48,830 nucleotides of DNA from Chara braunii (lineage: Eukaryota > Streptophyta > Charophyceae > Charales > Characeae), in assembly GCA_003427395.1 (NCBI GenBank), contig BFEA01000031.1:1542617-1591446 (forward strand), read 5' to 3'. Positions within the stretch are counted from its first letter, which is position 1. Each line of letters opens with the position of its first letter. A program made the translations under genes and the position numbers. The notes beneath the pieces are model-generated. The model was not told the origin of the DNA. It worked only from the letters and a program-made list of their open reading frames with translations, and ran no database searches. Below, piece by piece: positions 33,291 to 43,407 of the stretch.

Positions 33291-33296
33291 AATAAA
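33291..33296 (+). promoter_or_regulatory. AATAAA poly(A) signal candidate
   Basis: AATAAA 314 nt downstream of the stop at 32977. Supports a plus-strand transcript ending near 33310-33320. Confidence 0.4.
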
Positions 33297-34430
33297 AGAT
33301 TCCAAAGACCGGGGACCGATGAAGATCGCAATTGAAAGGTCTCGCTCGAAGTCGGACACACACAACAGGAAGGGATTTGCTTTATTTTATTTATTTTTAT
33401 TTATTGCAAACATCATACAAAATCCTGCATGACAGCCTGTTGGCTTTCTGATCGCCTGAGGAGGCCCGACTAGAAAAAGTGCGACACCGTGCGTAAAGCA
33501 CGTTACCGGCGCGACTACCTTCACAAGGGTATCCACCCTTGTTTTGCAAGTGACAGGAAATGGTCTTGAATTGGAAGTTAGGAGCGTTGCATAAGCCGCA
33601 GCCGAGTTTTCTTTCTTTGACTAAGAGTGTGGGATTGTTTGAAGAAGTAGAGAATGTGTGGGCACGCAAGTTTGAGACGCACGTGATTTTTCTTTTTCTG
33701 GTATGAAGTGAATCGCCATTTCTGTCGAAGAGTTTCTTATTTTTTATTAAAGGTTTGATTCTAACGATCTTTTTTTATTCTTGATTGAGGAGCCTGTTTG
33801 TGACGAGCACACGCGCACAGAGGTGGGTTGCCATGGTGGGCGTCAAGTTTGACCGTCGGTGCCACGGTAGCTATTTAAGATGTTATTTGGAAAGACTTGG
33901 AGTCGGGCAACGTGCGGCACGGTAAGGTATTTTAGTTATCCGTAAAACAGGTATGGCTTTGACGTAGTGAGGGGCGTGTGCGGCGCGCAGGTTTGGTGTG
34001 AGTAGGGCAAGGCATGGGCTTGGGGCGTTTCAACGCGTCTATGTAGTGGGCGGAACCCGTTTATATTGGTTTCCGCAAGTGTCAGTGCTAGCCTTGGTCA
34101 TAGCGTTATTGGTTATGTTGGTAGATTGCTACTATGGAGGTTTGGGGATCGAGGGCGGTATCCGACAACGAGGGAGCAGCGGTGTAGTTTGAAGGAACCG
34201 AGGGGTTGAGGGCTTGACAAGGCTATCCCCCTCTGTTTTATTGACGCCCCCGGGGTTGGGACCGATCAGTGGGACGAGGGGGTGCCGGAGGTCCCTCCCC
34301 CTCCTTCTCTTCAAGGGGTTTTTCTATTTTTATTTTATTTTATTTTATTTTAAACTTCTTTGTTCTGTCTCATTTTTCTTAGGGACCACTACCAGTTCCG
34401 GTACCGGGTCTGGGGCTGGTGTCGAAACCA

Positions 34431-34502
34431 ATTGACTTAGCTCAATTGGTGCGCCTCAGAACTGTTGAAATACAGGTCTCAGTATGAATTCCATTGAAAC
34501 CA
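34431..34502 (+). repeat. tRNA-derived SINE-like head
   Basis: A box TAGCTCAATTGG (34438-34449) and a decayed B box AGTATGAATTCC (about 34481) at tRNA spacing. The anticodon-arm position has CTGTTGAAATACAG, a stem with a loop reading GAA (Phe-like). The copy at 35257 shares CTGTTGAAAT. Confidence 0.55.
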
Positions 34503-35256
34503 GAAGAGTAAGATGCTGCAAATATGAATTACTTATAACCGATCGGTCCCGTGGGCCTGACCATGGGAGTGCTACCAGTCATGGAACCGGGAAGAACCAG
34601 CAGACTCGTACAGTTGGTATACCCATGAACTGTAAAAAATACAGACCGGAGTTTACCACAAATGTCATTTTTTTTATTATTATTTTTTTTAATTTATTTA
34701 TTTTCGTTCACAAGAGTTCTTGCACAATTTGTGAATAGCGCCGTGTGACCAGCAAAGTACTAAATTGCCATTGTTGCAAATAGCTAGGGTTTGTCCCATC
34801 TAAAAAGGTACAGCAGCGTGTGACCTGAACCATGCACAAAACCTTGAATTGACCTGTCCCAAATCTGCATATTTTGCAGATTTGGGATCGCAGGGTGAGC
34901 ATTCCGTTGAGACCAGAAAGATGGTGGACCTTGCCTGGGCACAATGGGGCGGGTGAACCAGGGCGGAGGCCGCAGGCTGCAGCCGCGGTCACATAGAGCC
35001 CCTTCCGACTTCCATTTTCAAAAATTCTCATTTGAATAACTACCACAAAGATCTGTGTCGGGATCCGCTCCGCCTAGGCTCACGCTACAGGCTTCGAAAC
35101 AGGGCGCGGCCAGGGGGAGGCTACGTCTGCTGCCCACGATCCGCTGTGAGAAGTGGATATGAGCATGCCTGTTGGGGTGGTAGTAGGGGAGCTACGCCTG
35201 GGCACAGCCGACCAAAGGAACTCTGGTGGGGGCTGCAACAATGTTAGCAAGTACCA
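34503..35256. repeat. Body of SINE-like composite repeat, with a perfect hairpin
   Basis: 34885-35110 parallels 24739-24960. A perfect 8-bp hairpin AAATCTGC-ATATTTT-GCAGATTT sits at 34861-34883. T-rich tracts at 34668-34705. No gene. Confidence 0.55.
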
Positions 35257-35328
35257 ACTAGCCTAGCTAGGTTGGCACACTCACGGACTGTTGAAATGTA
35301 GATCAGAGTTCGATCCGGAGAAGGGGTC
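35257..35328 (+). repeat. tRNA-derived SINE-like head
   Basis: A box TAGCTAGGTTGG (35264-35275) fits the consensus exactly; B box AGTTCGATCC (35307-35316) is near-consensus; spacing 43 nt. Best-preserved of the three plus-strand heads. Confidence 0.65.
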
Positions 35329-35494
35329 TACCTAGGTGTTGCTACGACCCCATCGTTTAGGCATCTCACAAAGTCCAATTTTTATTTTTAATTTTCTTAT
35401 TTTTTCTCAGCCCCTCTTCTCCTTTTAGGAGCTGCACTGCATTTTTTTCTCTCGGCTGGATGGACCTTCTGCCTAGATTTGGGCAGATTCGTTC

Positions 35495-35568
35495 AATCAG
35501 GGGCAAATGGTAGTGGATGCTTCCTTGAGTGAATCAGGGGCAAATGGTAGTGGATGCTTCCTTGAGTG
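35495..35568 (+). repeat. 37-bp perfect tandem duplication
   Basis: 35495-35531 and 35532-35568 are identical, beginning AATCAGGGGCAAATGG. Confidence 0.95.
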
Positions 35569-35944
35569 AGGCACAAGTAAGCTATGTGGACATGCTATTC
35601 TAAGCTATATAGGACAGCGAGGTCCGGCGACCAGGACTTTACTTCCATTTAGGTACTGAAGACTGTTGGATCGTGCGCTATCATCCGGGCATACTTTGGC
35701 TGGCAGGAGAGGCTCGTGGAGTAGCGGGCTACGAGGAAGAAGAAGGGGAGGAGACGATGAGGGAGAGGATCATGACGAACGGGAAAGGAGTGAGGTACCG
35801 GCTTAGAGGCAGGGCGAATCCAAGTACGAAGTTAAAATTTTAAATTAGATAATAAATGGTGAGATAGAAGGAGAAATGAGTGCGCGGAGGAGTCGAGAAG
35901 AGAAAAGAGAAGGTGAACAAGAAGAAAAAAAAAAAAGATCATAT

Positions 35945-36933
35945 CTCGCCCAATTCCTAATGAAATTGAGCAAACAAAGGTGTTAATCGGAGGTTCTTAG
36001 ACATTCCGGATCAAATGGCCATGCCAGATTTTATATCTGAGCAACATATTTTGCGCTATCAGGGATAAAGGCTGCGCGACATAAGGACGAATGCGGTTAT
36101 GGCAGGGACGAAAATCTTATATCCCATCCCATACTCAATGAAATCGGGCAGGGAAAGAAGAGATTCCAGGGTTTTTAGATAGGGCAAATCCGTTGGAAGA
36201 GTTCGTTTTCATGATCAGTTAGTAGAATGGGAGAAAATGGAAAAACGGGGTGTGTGACAGTTGCGAAGAGAAGAATATGGTGTGGGAGAAAATGGTGTAT
36301 CTCTCCCATTTATGAGTTAGTTTGGGCGAGGGAAGAGTCTACATTGGGGTTTTTGGGTATGATGAACGTAATGGTAGCATCGGATATCGCATCTGAGCAG
36401 CAAGTCGGCCAGGATCAGCAATAAAGGCTGCGTGATTTGCAAGCGGGGACGAGTGGGAGATGGCAAGGCGGGGAGTGAATGTTTCAAGTATTACCGGTGG
36501 AAAGTTCATTTTCTCCACAGCGCTGCCTACCGTGTTCGCAGTTGTGGTGTTACTCGTCATATTTGTTGGTCTCAACCCCAATGCTTCGTTCTATAGTCTT
36601 GCTGCTAACAGTACGCATCTCTATCAAGACAGTGCTTATATGAAGATCCATAATCATGGGTGGTGACGAACGAGAGTGCAAGAGAGAAAGGAGCGCAGGG
36701 AGAAGGAAAGAGTAAAGGAGTCGAGCTATATACCTGGTCGGAGGCGAGCGGAACTGCGGATAACAAAGCAATACATCTCTCCATATTCTGGCGGAAGAGT
36801 TATTCTCTACACTTGGTGAGTCGTAGGATTGTTTCGTGTTGGTGCTTGCGTGTGTGGGGCTCGGTCTATCCGCGCTTATCTTGAATTACCAGAATCTGAC
36901 CAAGGTCGCAGCAAGATCATGTGAGAACGGGAT

Positions 36934-36979
<46 letters not shown>

Positions 36980-37064
36980 CAGACAGACAGAGAAGGTACT
37001 TATCAAGAAAGGTAGGCAAGTTGGTGGATGCATCTTTCCACAATCGGAGGAAAGATTCATTCTC
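35945..37064 (+). repeat. M1/M2 structured modules, second-copy group
   Basis: M1 near 35945, 36123 and 36297; M2 near 36486-36516, 36774-36807 and 37027-37064. A (GA)n tract lies at 36936-36970. The M2 core is GCGGAAGATTCATTCTC with variation. Apparent frames here (for example 36460-36666, with a hydrophobic stretch) overlap M2 and look accidental. Confidence 0.6.
36936..36970. repeat. (GA)n microsatellite
   Basis: About 17 GA units continuing into imperfect ACAGAGAG. Confidence 0.95.
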
Positions 37065-39254
37065 ATAGCAGCAGGCGCACAAATCAAACAATGAGTAAGT
37101 ACCTGCGCTGAGCAGAGAGGAATGAATTTTGTCACGGTTATGATTAGATACACTAGATGAGGTAGTTAGAAAGAGAGAGAAAAGGACTCACCTGCTCGTC
37201 GCAATTCCAAAAGGGCTCACTTTCGTGATTACCAATGCCCGTGGTGACCACGTTTTTTTATGGGTAGTGAAGTGAGGTCACTGATAGTGCATGTAGGCTT
37301 ATCATGACGGACACCATCTGAAAATGTTTACTACCTAGCTGACAAAGTGTCGCTTGATCCAGGGGAGGGACGTGCTGCTACTGTATTGCTGTTGAGGTAC
37401 AGTGTGGGTTGCAGCAACATACTTGACTGCTGATTTTTTTGGGCAACTGCTGGTCCATTCTGAATTGGCGTTGTGCTTCACTGCGCACCGCGAATTGATT
37501 GACTCATTCACACTGGCGGGGTTTTAGTTATAGCTACTGCGCACAACTGCGGTGCGCACTCCTCCCGCATTGCACCACAGTCGTCGGGGTGCCACAGGGA
37601 TACGCCGAACTCTGCTAGGAGAGAAGTGACCCCCTCACTCCTCCCGCATGCATCCCTACTGAGCCTGCCCCTCCTGGAGCCGCCCCCCCCCCTGGCCTCA
37701 ACAACCCCAAGGGGAGGCACACGCTCAACCGTTACGGGAACCCAGGATGTATGGTTGGGAATTCAGGATCAGGTAGGCACCCTGATGGGTGGATCCCCGG
37801 TGCAGACCTGCAAAGCCCTATGTACATCCGTGCCCCTGGAAGCATGCGCGCTCAGTGTGTGAGTGGTAGTGCGTCAACCTAACGCCTTGCCGACGGCATA
37901 TGCACGAGGTTGCGGATTTGAACCTGCAACCTCAAACCACAATGTGCATTTCCAACCGGTGCCCTAACCACTGGGTCATCCGCCACTCACGTATTGTTGG
38001 ATTTCACCTGCATTGTGAAATAGAGCATTGGGGGTGTGCTCTATCCAAGCACGACCTTCCTAAGCTGTTTTTCCTGGCAGTGTTGTCATACTATATGGCA
38101 GTTGTTGTTGCTGATGCCAACAAGATGCATTGTCAATTCAGAGGCTGCTAGACTGTGTAGTACTAAGCCACAAGTAGAGGAAGAAGCGGACTGAATAGCG
38201 AGAGGGAGAAAAGTTGGCAACGGGAAGAGGATTGAATCAGAGAAAACAGAAAACGTACCCACATTTGGGCGCACCGTTCGCCTATCCCGACTTGCTGTAC
38301 TATGATTCAACCTCTACTACCTTCAGTATGGGCAGCAGGTGGCTTGTTGGACTGTTGCTATTTTCCAAGTCAGAATAACAGTTGTTTTGACTGGCATGCT
38401 GTGTGGGTTACTAGCACTACTGCTAGGGGCTCGAAATACTGTTGTTGCCAATCCAGACACGTTTGCTACTAGTTTCCTCCGTGGCGGTTATCCTTGTTGT
38501 TGAACTGAGACTGTTGTCGCTCCTGAGCCTTGACTACTGATGTAACTTGAACAGCAGTAGCTACTACTTACCTACAGACCACTGATGATGAGACTGAGGA
38601 ACTGCAGTCGAGATTGTACCATAACTGAGTATTTCGCTAAGTACTATTGTAGCTAGGCTTCAAAATGTTGTTGCAGTGCAGTTACTGTGGTTGTTAGTTC
38701 ACACTTGGCTGTTGCTGCTCAAACTCGGGCCACAGGTTTCACTCGCCCAACCAGAATGGTAAAAAGCAGTTAACGCCATAGCATCAGGCTGCTAATGCTA
38801 GGTGTCGCTAGGCTACTGATGCGATGTCGCGACACTGCAATTGAGTTTTCATGTGTGGTCATTTGCATTTAGTAGAAGCATAGCATTGTGTAGTTGCAAA
38901 TGTTATTGTATTTTTGTTGTGCATTGCTGTGTATTATCATAGTATAGCGCTTGCAGAGCTTTTTGTTGGGCATGGTTTGATCACTGTACCCGGCTGCTGC
39001 TCGTGCGACCATTTTGCTCAATAACGCTGCATTATCGTCTGCACTTCGAATAGAGCACGGGGATGGGCACTTCGAAAAACGAGTGTCCAGAGCTGTGTAG
39101 CTGCGGGTTGGTCAGGAGAGACACATCATAGCTTTAGAAGGGTGATCAGACTTTGAAGAGGGATCACTGTTGCGGCTTGGAAGGCTGTCAGGTGTTTGTT
39201 ATGCTGCATCTTGATCGAAGATCTGAATTAAGTTTCACTGCGTTTATTGGCCAC
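37065..39254 (+). other. CTG/TGTTG-rich non-coding stretch of the second copy
   Basis: No gene on either strand. Word composition (TGTTG, CTACTG, GCTGCTG) resembles 20026-21379 of the first copy. It contains a tRNA-like segment at 37905-37990. Confidence 0.5.
37905..37990 (-). repeat. tRNA-like segment (SINE head), minus strand
   Basis: On the minus strand, an A-box-like GACCCAGTGGTTAGGGCA is followed by a B box GGTTCAAATCC, a perfect consensus match, inside a long T-arm-like stem (GAGGTTGC/GCAACCTC, 37906-37933). The D-to-T spacing fits a tRNA with a slightly long middle. Acceptor ends do not pair convincingly. Confidence 0.55.
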
Positions 39255-39790
39255 CATTGCGGGGCCCTCAGGCGCATGAAGATTTCAAGGTCCTCTCCTG
39301 CGAGTTGAGTTCGTCCCTCTCCTGTACCTCGAGGGTCTAAAACCCCTCCTTATGCCCTTCTTATTTTAAGTTTAGTCTGTGGTTACGAGAGGAAGGCGGC
39401 AGGCGGGGTTGCAACCCATAGGACCGCATCAAGACTCTGTGGGGAGTCTGCCCACCGATTGCGGGAGCTCCGACGGAACTCAGGAGGAGTTATGGAGGCA
39501 AGGAACCAAGAGGTAATTCTTCGACTCCTTCTATAAACCCCAGCTAAAACCCTTATGAATACATCTCTTTATGGATGCTTGATTATACTACATCCATCCC
39601 TATGCACTTTGTGTTTGACTTTTCTGAACTAAGTCAGAATTAACAAAAGAAATGGATGCACAAACTTCAATTTTCTTCTTCTTTTGTTTGTTTGAAGTTA
39701 GATTGTGAAAGGGATGAACTGGGGGAAGGTGGGAGAAAGGTAGTTTTGCTTGCAATGATTGGGTCTCCTTTGTTTATTTTTATTTCCTCT

Positions 39791-40489
39791 GCAGCCAAGC
39801 AATGTGGCTTCGGTCAGGCATGATTGTCGTATTGTTTGTGTTTCTGACAGTCAGACAATGTGACTTTAGTCAGGTCTGATTGTCATACCCCTGTAAGTTG
39901 TTAACTAAGCAACCATTCAAGTGACTTCAGTCAGACCTGGTTGTCGTGTTTATGGTAATTTGTCTGTTGAAAGGGTTTTAAGAGTTGGGTAATGTGGTTT
40001 TAGTCAGATTCAACTACTTGCTTCTTTATGAGGGAGGTTTGGACAGAGGACTGAGTAATGTGGCTTCGGTTTGGCTTAGTCTGAAGTCACTCGCATAAAA
40101 AGAAACCTATAAATATTATTTTTTATATGCATAAGTATTATACTTTTTACAGAACAAGCTAGTGAGATAATGTGGCTTCAGTTTGGTTTAACTATAGCTT
40201 ATCACAGAAAGGGAAAGAAAATATTAAATTAAGAATACAACAAATGTATTTTGAGACAGACTGAGCAAGGTGGTTTCGGTTTGGCCCAATCTTAGTCTTC
40301 AAAAGATTAAATAGATTGAGAGAGTTATTATAAATCTGGATATTAAACATTTAGCAGAGGTAGACAATATGGCTTCGGTTTGGTCTAGCTAACTGCCCAG
40401 AGAAGAAACAAGTAGGAGTGCCCTCTATTTTGTTTATACAAAGGTAAAAGGTTAAACAATGTGGCTTGGGTTTGGCTTAACCTCCTTAT
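39791..40489 (+). repeat. Hairpin array B: nine hairpins with nested UUCG-type core
   Basis: Units near 39791, 39846, 39906, 39983, 40049, 40158, 40258, 40370 and 40450. The core is AATGTGGCTTCGGTTTG with variants. Outer stems differ and pair, e.g. AGTCAGAC/GTCTGATT, AGTTGGGT/ATTCAACT, GACTGAGT/GCTTAGTC, AGGTTAA/TTAACCT. Inside, a 3-bp stem closes a tetraloop: GGC-TTCG-GTT, GAC-TTCA-GTC, GAC-TTTA-GTC, so the inner stem also covaries. Unit 1 has two mismatches; unit 7 has a bulge. Confidence 0.9.
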
Positions 40490-40784
40490 GCCATATGTAA
40501 GTTGGGGTATCGGGGTTTTACTCAACTGAGAGATGATGAACTACTTGTGTGAAAACAACTTGGGAGGAACTGGTGAGAATACTTACTCATCGTGGTATGG
40601 ACTTACATAAGGCTGAGTGTGAGCTCTACTTGTTCTGAGTCGTAGCTTTGATAGGTAGTGCTTTAGATGCTCACAATGTGCTGGAGCTGTAGGAGTTAGT
40701 TCAATTCCTACATTTTCTGAGTTAACTTGATTTTACATAGTTCAATTATCGCATTTTCTGGGATCATTTATTTTACTTAGCTTT

Positions 40785-41110
40785 GTACAGATTTTGGAAA
40801 GACACTTCTCCTACGGGAAGCGATGCTGAAATTTCTGCAAATTCAAGGAGTTAGTTAGAATTTTTGTTTTTCACAAAGTTTGATTTTTTTGACTTCATAT
40901 ATGACTTAGTACGAATCTTGGAATCGTACCTTTTTAAAAGAGATGCTGCCCATATGTTTACTAATTCAGGGAGTTAGATAAAACTTGACCTTGTGAAGTC
41001 AGGATCACTTTTAGATTTTATGTTTAGTCTTATATAAATTCTGCAAAAATATTTTTCCTACGGGAAGCGCTGTCAAAATTTCCTGAAATATAGAGGAGTT
41101 ATAATATTTT
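40785..41110 (+). repeat. Three-copy GGGAAGCG...GGAGTTAG repeat, second copy
   Basis: Copies begin near 40785, 40907 and 41035, matching the block at 22520-22895 unit for unit, including the middle unit's GATGCTGCCCAT for GTGCTACCCAA. So the triplet predates the split of the two elements. Confidence 0.87.
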
Positions 41111-41313
41111 AGAACCATTGAAAGTTTGACAGTCTGCCCTCGCGTAGGGGAGATACTGCCGAAAATTTTTAATATTTCAAATAAGTATCAGATGTGAGGT
41201 AGGGAGATAAGATCTATTTTATAAGTCACTCAAGCATAGTTTGGTCAGTGGTCTGTGTTGTGTTGAAGGTCATTCTTATTTCAAATTGGTTCAAGGCTTG
41301 ATTAACTTATAGT

Positions 41314-41353
41314 TGATCCTACGAGGATCATCTTATGTTATCTTTTGATAACA
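41314..41353 (+). repeat. Conserved twin hairpin, second copy
   Basis: TGATCCT-ACG-AGGATCA (41314-41330) and TGTTATC-TTTT-GATAACA (41336-41353). Stems identical to 23121-23159, loops different. Confidence 0.88.
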
Positions 41354-41656
41354 GGTCGGTTTCCAGTTCAACTCTAATTCATTCTCACTACTCAACCTAA
41401 GGCTTTAGCCCCTGTGGGTTGAAATGTTTCTTGGGGTTTTACCAAAACTTTTATGAAATGGTCATTTAAAAGACTGAGTGTTTTTTCTTTGGGAGATTGG
41501 ACAAAGGTTGAGATTTGTGTGGCTAAAGCAAAGGGTGTGAGTACAGAGAGTGGTTGAAGTTGACCCCGTGAAGTGTGTGTTTTGTTGATGTTGGATCGGT
41601 TGATGTGATTGCAGATATGTCTTGTGAGTTGAAGTCCAGATTTGATTTTGTATACG

Positions 41657-41658
<2 letters not shown>

Positions 41659-41737
<79 letters not shown>
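41659..41737. repeat. (TA)n microsatellite
   Basis: About 39 TA units, a self-complementary tract; absent from the homologous place in the first copy. Confidence 0.97.
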
Positions 41738-41740
<3 letters not shown>

Positions 41741-42051
41741 GAGAGTGATCGTCGCGTATTTTATAACCTTTTGTATTTATTTTTCCGAGTCTTATGTCCA
41801 CATGGTCATTGTTGTCATGCGTAATGATTAAATAGTTATGTATCAAAAGAGAGGTCAAATCCCTCTTTTCCTTTTGCTTCTTAGAATTACTACAATTGGA
41901 CGTTGAAGTCCGTGACAACCGTCAAAGTCAAACCCCTTGATTTCTCTCTAGGCCCTGGATGATGGAACCCGCCTCCAAGGCCACGAGAGTCGACTACCAC
42001 CATAGGCCGGAACCTGTATACCACCCACTCTCCACAGTGTGCAAACGAGGG

Positions 42052-42792
42052 TGTGGTTCTCAACCGTCTTAGTGGTTGTTTAGCATCGAGAGATTGACCC
42101 CTCAAGGCGCGTGTCAGCCAACACTTGAGTGTCGAAGGTGACCATCGAGCGCTCTGAGGGCCTTGCAATTATGGGTACTACATAGTACGCCTTCACCGCG
42201 ACCGCTTGCGTATTCATGCATTGCTAGTCGATATGATTAAGACTGGTGCTGCTGCGATATTTATTCGGAGTCTCACGTGCGATACTCGTCTGATCCAATT
42301 AGTAAAAGTTATGGGTCTAGCGTGGAAAAAGAGACTAGCGTGATTTACATATGGAGTACGATTTTAGTTTTTGTGAGACGTGTCGCATGGTTAGATTCGA
42401 CTGTCCTAGTCGACCAAGGTAGGATCACATTCGAGAGATCAACGCCTCGGGCGACGGTTCGTGCACGGGTCCGGTTCAGGTGTTAACCGCGCGTACCCCC
42501 TATGCTACAGCAAACGAGAAACGCCTTCGGTCGGACCACCTCTGCGATTGCATATGAAAAGCCTTCGCATGTGGTTCCGTAGTTTGGCAGGGATACGCCC
42601 ACCTAAGGGATCGTGACAGCTCCTGCAGGTGGAGGTAAGTTGTACCTCGCGTGGCTCAATCCTTTCATAGGGGTTCACGAGAGGTATAGCTGGCGCACTT
42701 GGCCGGAGCGGCAACGCTCTACGACGAAGTCCTGCAAAATTCTGCGTCACGCGGCCGGGAGGGTCCCCTCTACGAGACCGATGCCCTCAACA
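42052..42792 (+). mobile_element. 3' LTR of the second copy
   Basis: Diverged relative of 23782-24578: CCTCAAGGCGCGTGTCAGCC, ATGGGTACTACATAGTACGCC, CGCGTACCCCCTATGCTACAG and GGGATACGCCCACC are kept. Starts TGTGG after a purine run and ends CAACA. Followed by ACGCC, while the first copy's 3' LTR is followed by ACGCG. Confidence 0.8.
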
Positions 42793-43149
42793 ACGCCTAG
42801 TAGGAGGACGAAGAGGACGAGGATCATGAGAGACGCGAGGGGAAGAAGGGGAGGGTGCACCAACGTCTCTAGGATCGACCAACGATGAGCTCAAGCCCGA
42901 GTGCTCATAAAGAATAGCAAGCAGCGCGAAGGTAGAATTGCGAGCGGGTATGCCTACTATTGTAGGAGGATCAGAGGGACGGGAGATCGCCTCTAGGTGG
43001 TTGCGGTGCTGGATGTCGAAACGAGGGGGTCAGGCTGAGGGCGAAACTGCTGAGCAAAGTGGCGCTGGAGGGCGTCAGCGTAGGGGCCGGTGGATGGGGT
43101 GTGACCAAGTAGGCGACAACGGGTACATATACCTCGTGTACGGAAGTCC
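42793..43149. other. No gene seen
   Basis: Short junction between the plus-strand 3' LTR and the minus-strand gag remnant. GA-rich at 42800-42860. Nothing identified. Confidence 0.4.
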
Positions 43150-43152
43150 TCA

Positions 43153-43380
43153 CTCTCCATGATAGTCAATCGGGCTCGAGGGAAGACGTAGCCCGATGGG
43201 AGGGGCTATTGTGTGGCCGATGAGCTGGTCCTCGATAAGGAGGACTGGCGTTGCCTGAGGAAAGCAAAGAACACGGACGAGGTGCTCGTCCTGGTCGGGA
43301 TCGTCACCATCCACAGGAGACTGGGGGTCATGTCCCTGGTCCGGGTCACTATGGGATCCATCCGAACCAGTACCCTCCTA
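43153..43380 (-). pseudogene. Possible C-terminal Gag/linker remnant
   Basis: A minus-strand frame free of stops reads an acidic SDPDQGHDPQSPVDGDDPDQDE followed by a hydrophobic stretch. It follows the gag remnant with a frame change. No knuckle or protease motif; weak support. Confidence 0.3.
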
Positions 43381-43407
43381 AGCGCTCGACGACTCGCGGA
43401 GCATAGT

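Larger units (their letters stand above)
39255..42051 (+). repeat. Structured non-coding domain, second copy
   Basis: Homologue of 21380-23781. Shares GGGGCCCTCAGGCGC, the GGAAGGCGGCAGGCGGG block, hairpin array, three-copy repeat, twin hairpin, and GGTTGAAGTTGACCCCGTG, in the same order. The hairpin array is expanded to nine and has a different constant core. Confidence 0.88.
33390..42792 (+). mobile_element. 5'-truncated second copy of the tRNA-Asp-primed element family
   Basis: From about 33400 it parallels 17500-24578 in order: the 33400-34000 block, M1/M2 modules (35945-37064), CTG-rich stretch, structured domain (39255-42051) and 3' LTR. No 5' LTR, primer site or gag is seen, and 34430-35330 holds SINE-like insertions. 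The divergence from the first copy shows an older or different subfamily. Non-coding throughout. Confidence 0.7.

Noticed and set aside
36460-36666. 68-residue ORF with a strong hydrophobic segment (possible membrane protein)
   Set aside because: It overlaps an M2 repeat module within a non-coding element; no conservation at the homologous position of the first copy.
38575-38830. Hammerhead ribozyme-like CTGATGA words
   Set aside because: No matching CGAAAC strand or stem II at the right spacing; CTG/ATG-rich composition explains the words.
21900-40490. Hairpin arrays as a CRISPR array or snoRNA cluster
   Set aside because: Repeats are not identical units with uniform spacers, and the variable parts pair with each other. 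No C/D or H/ACA box arrangement fits, and the setting is a eukaryotic LTR element.
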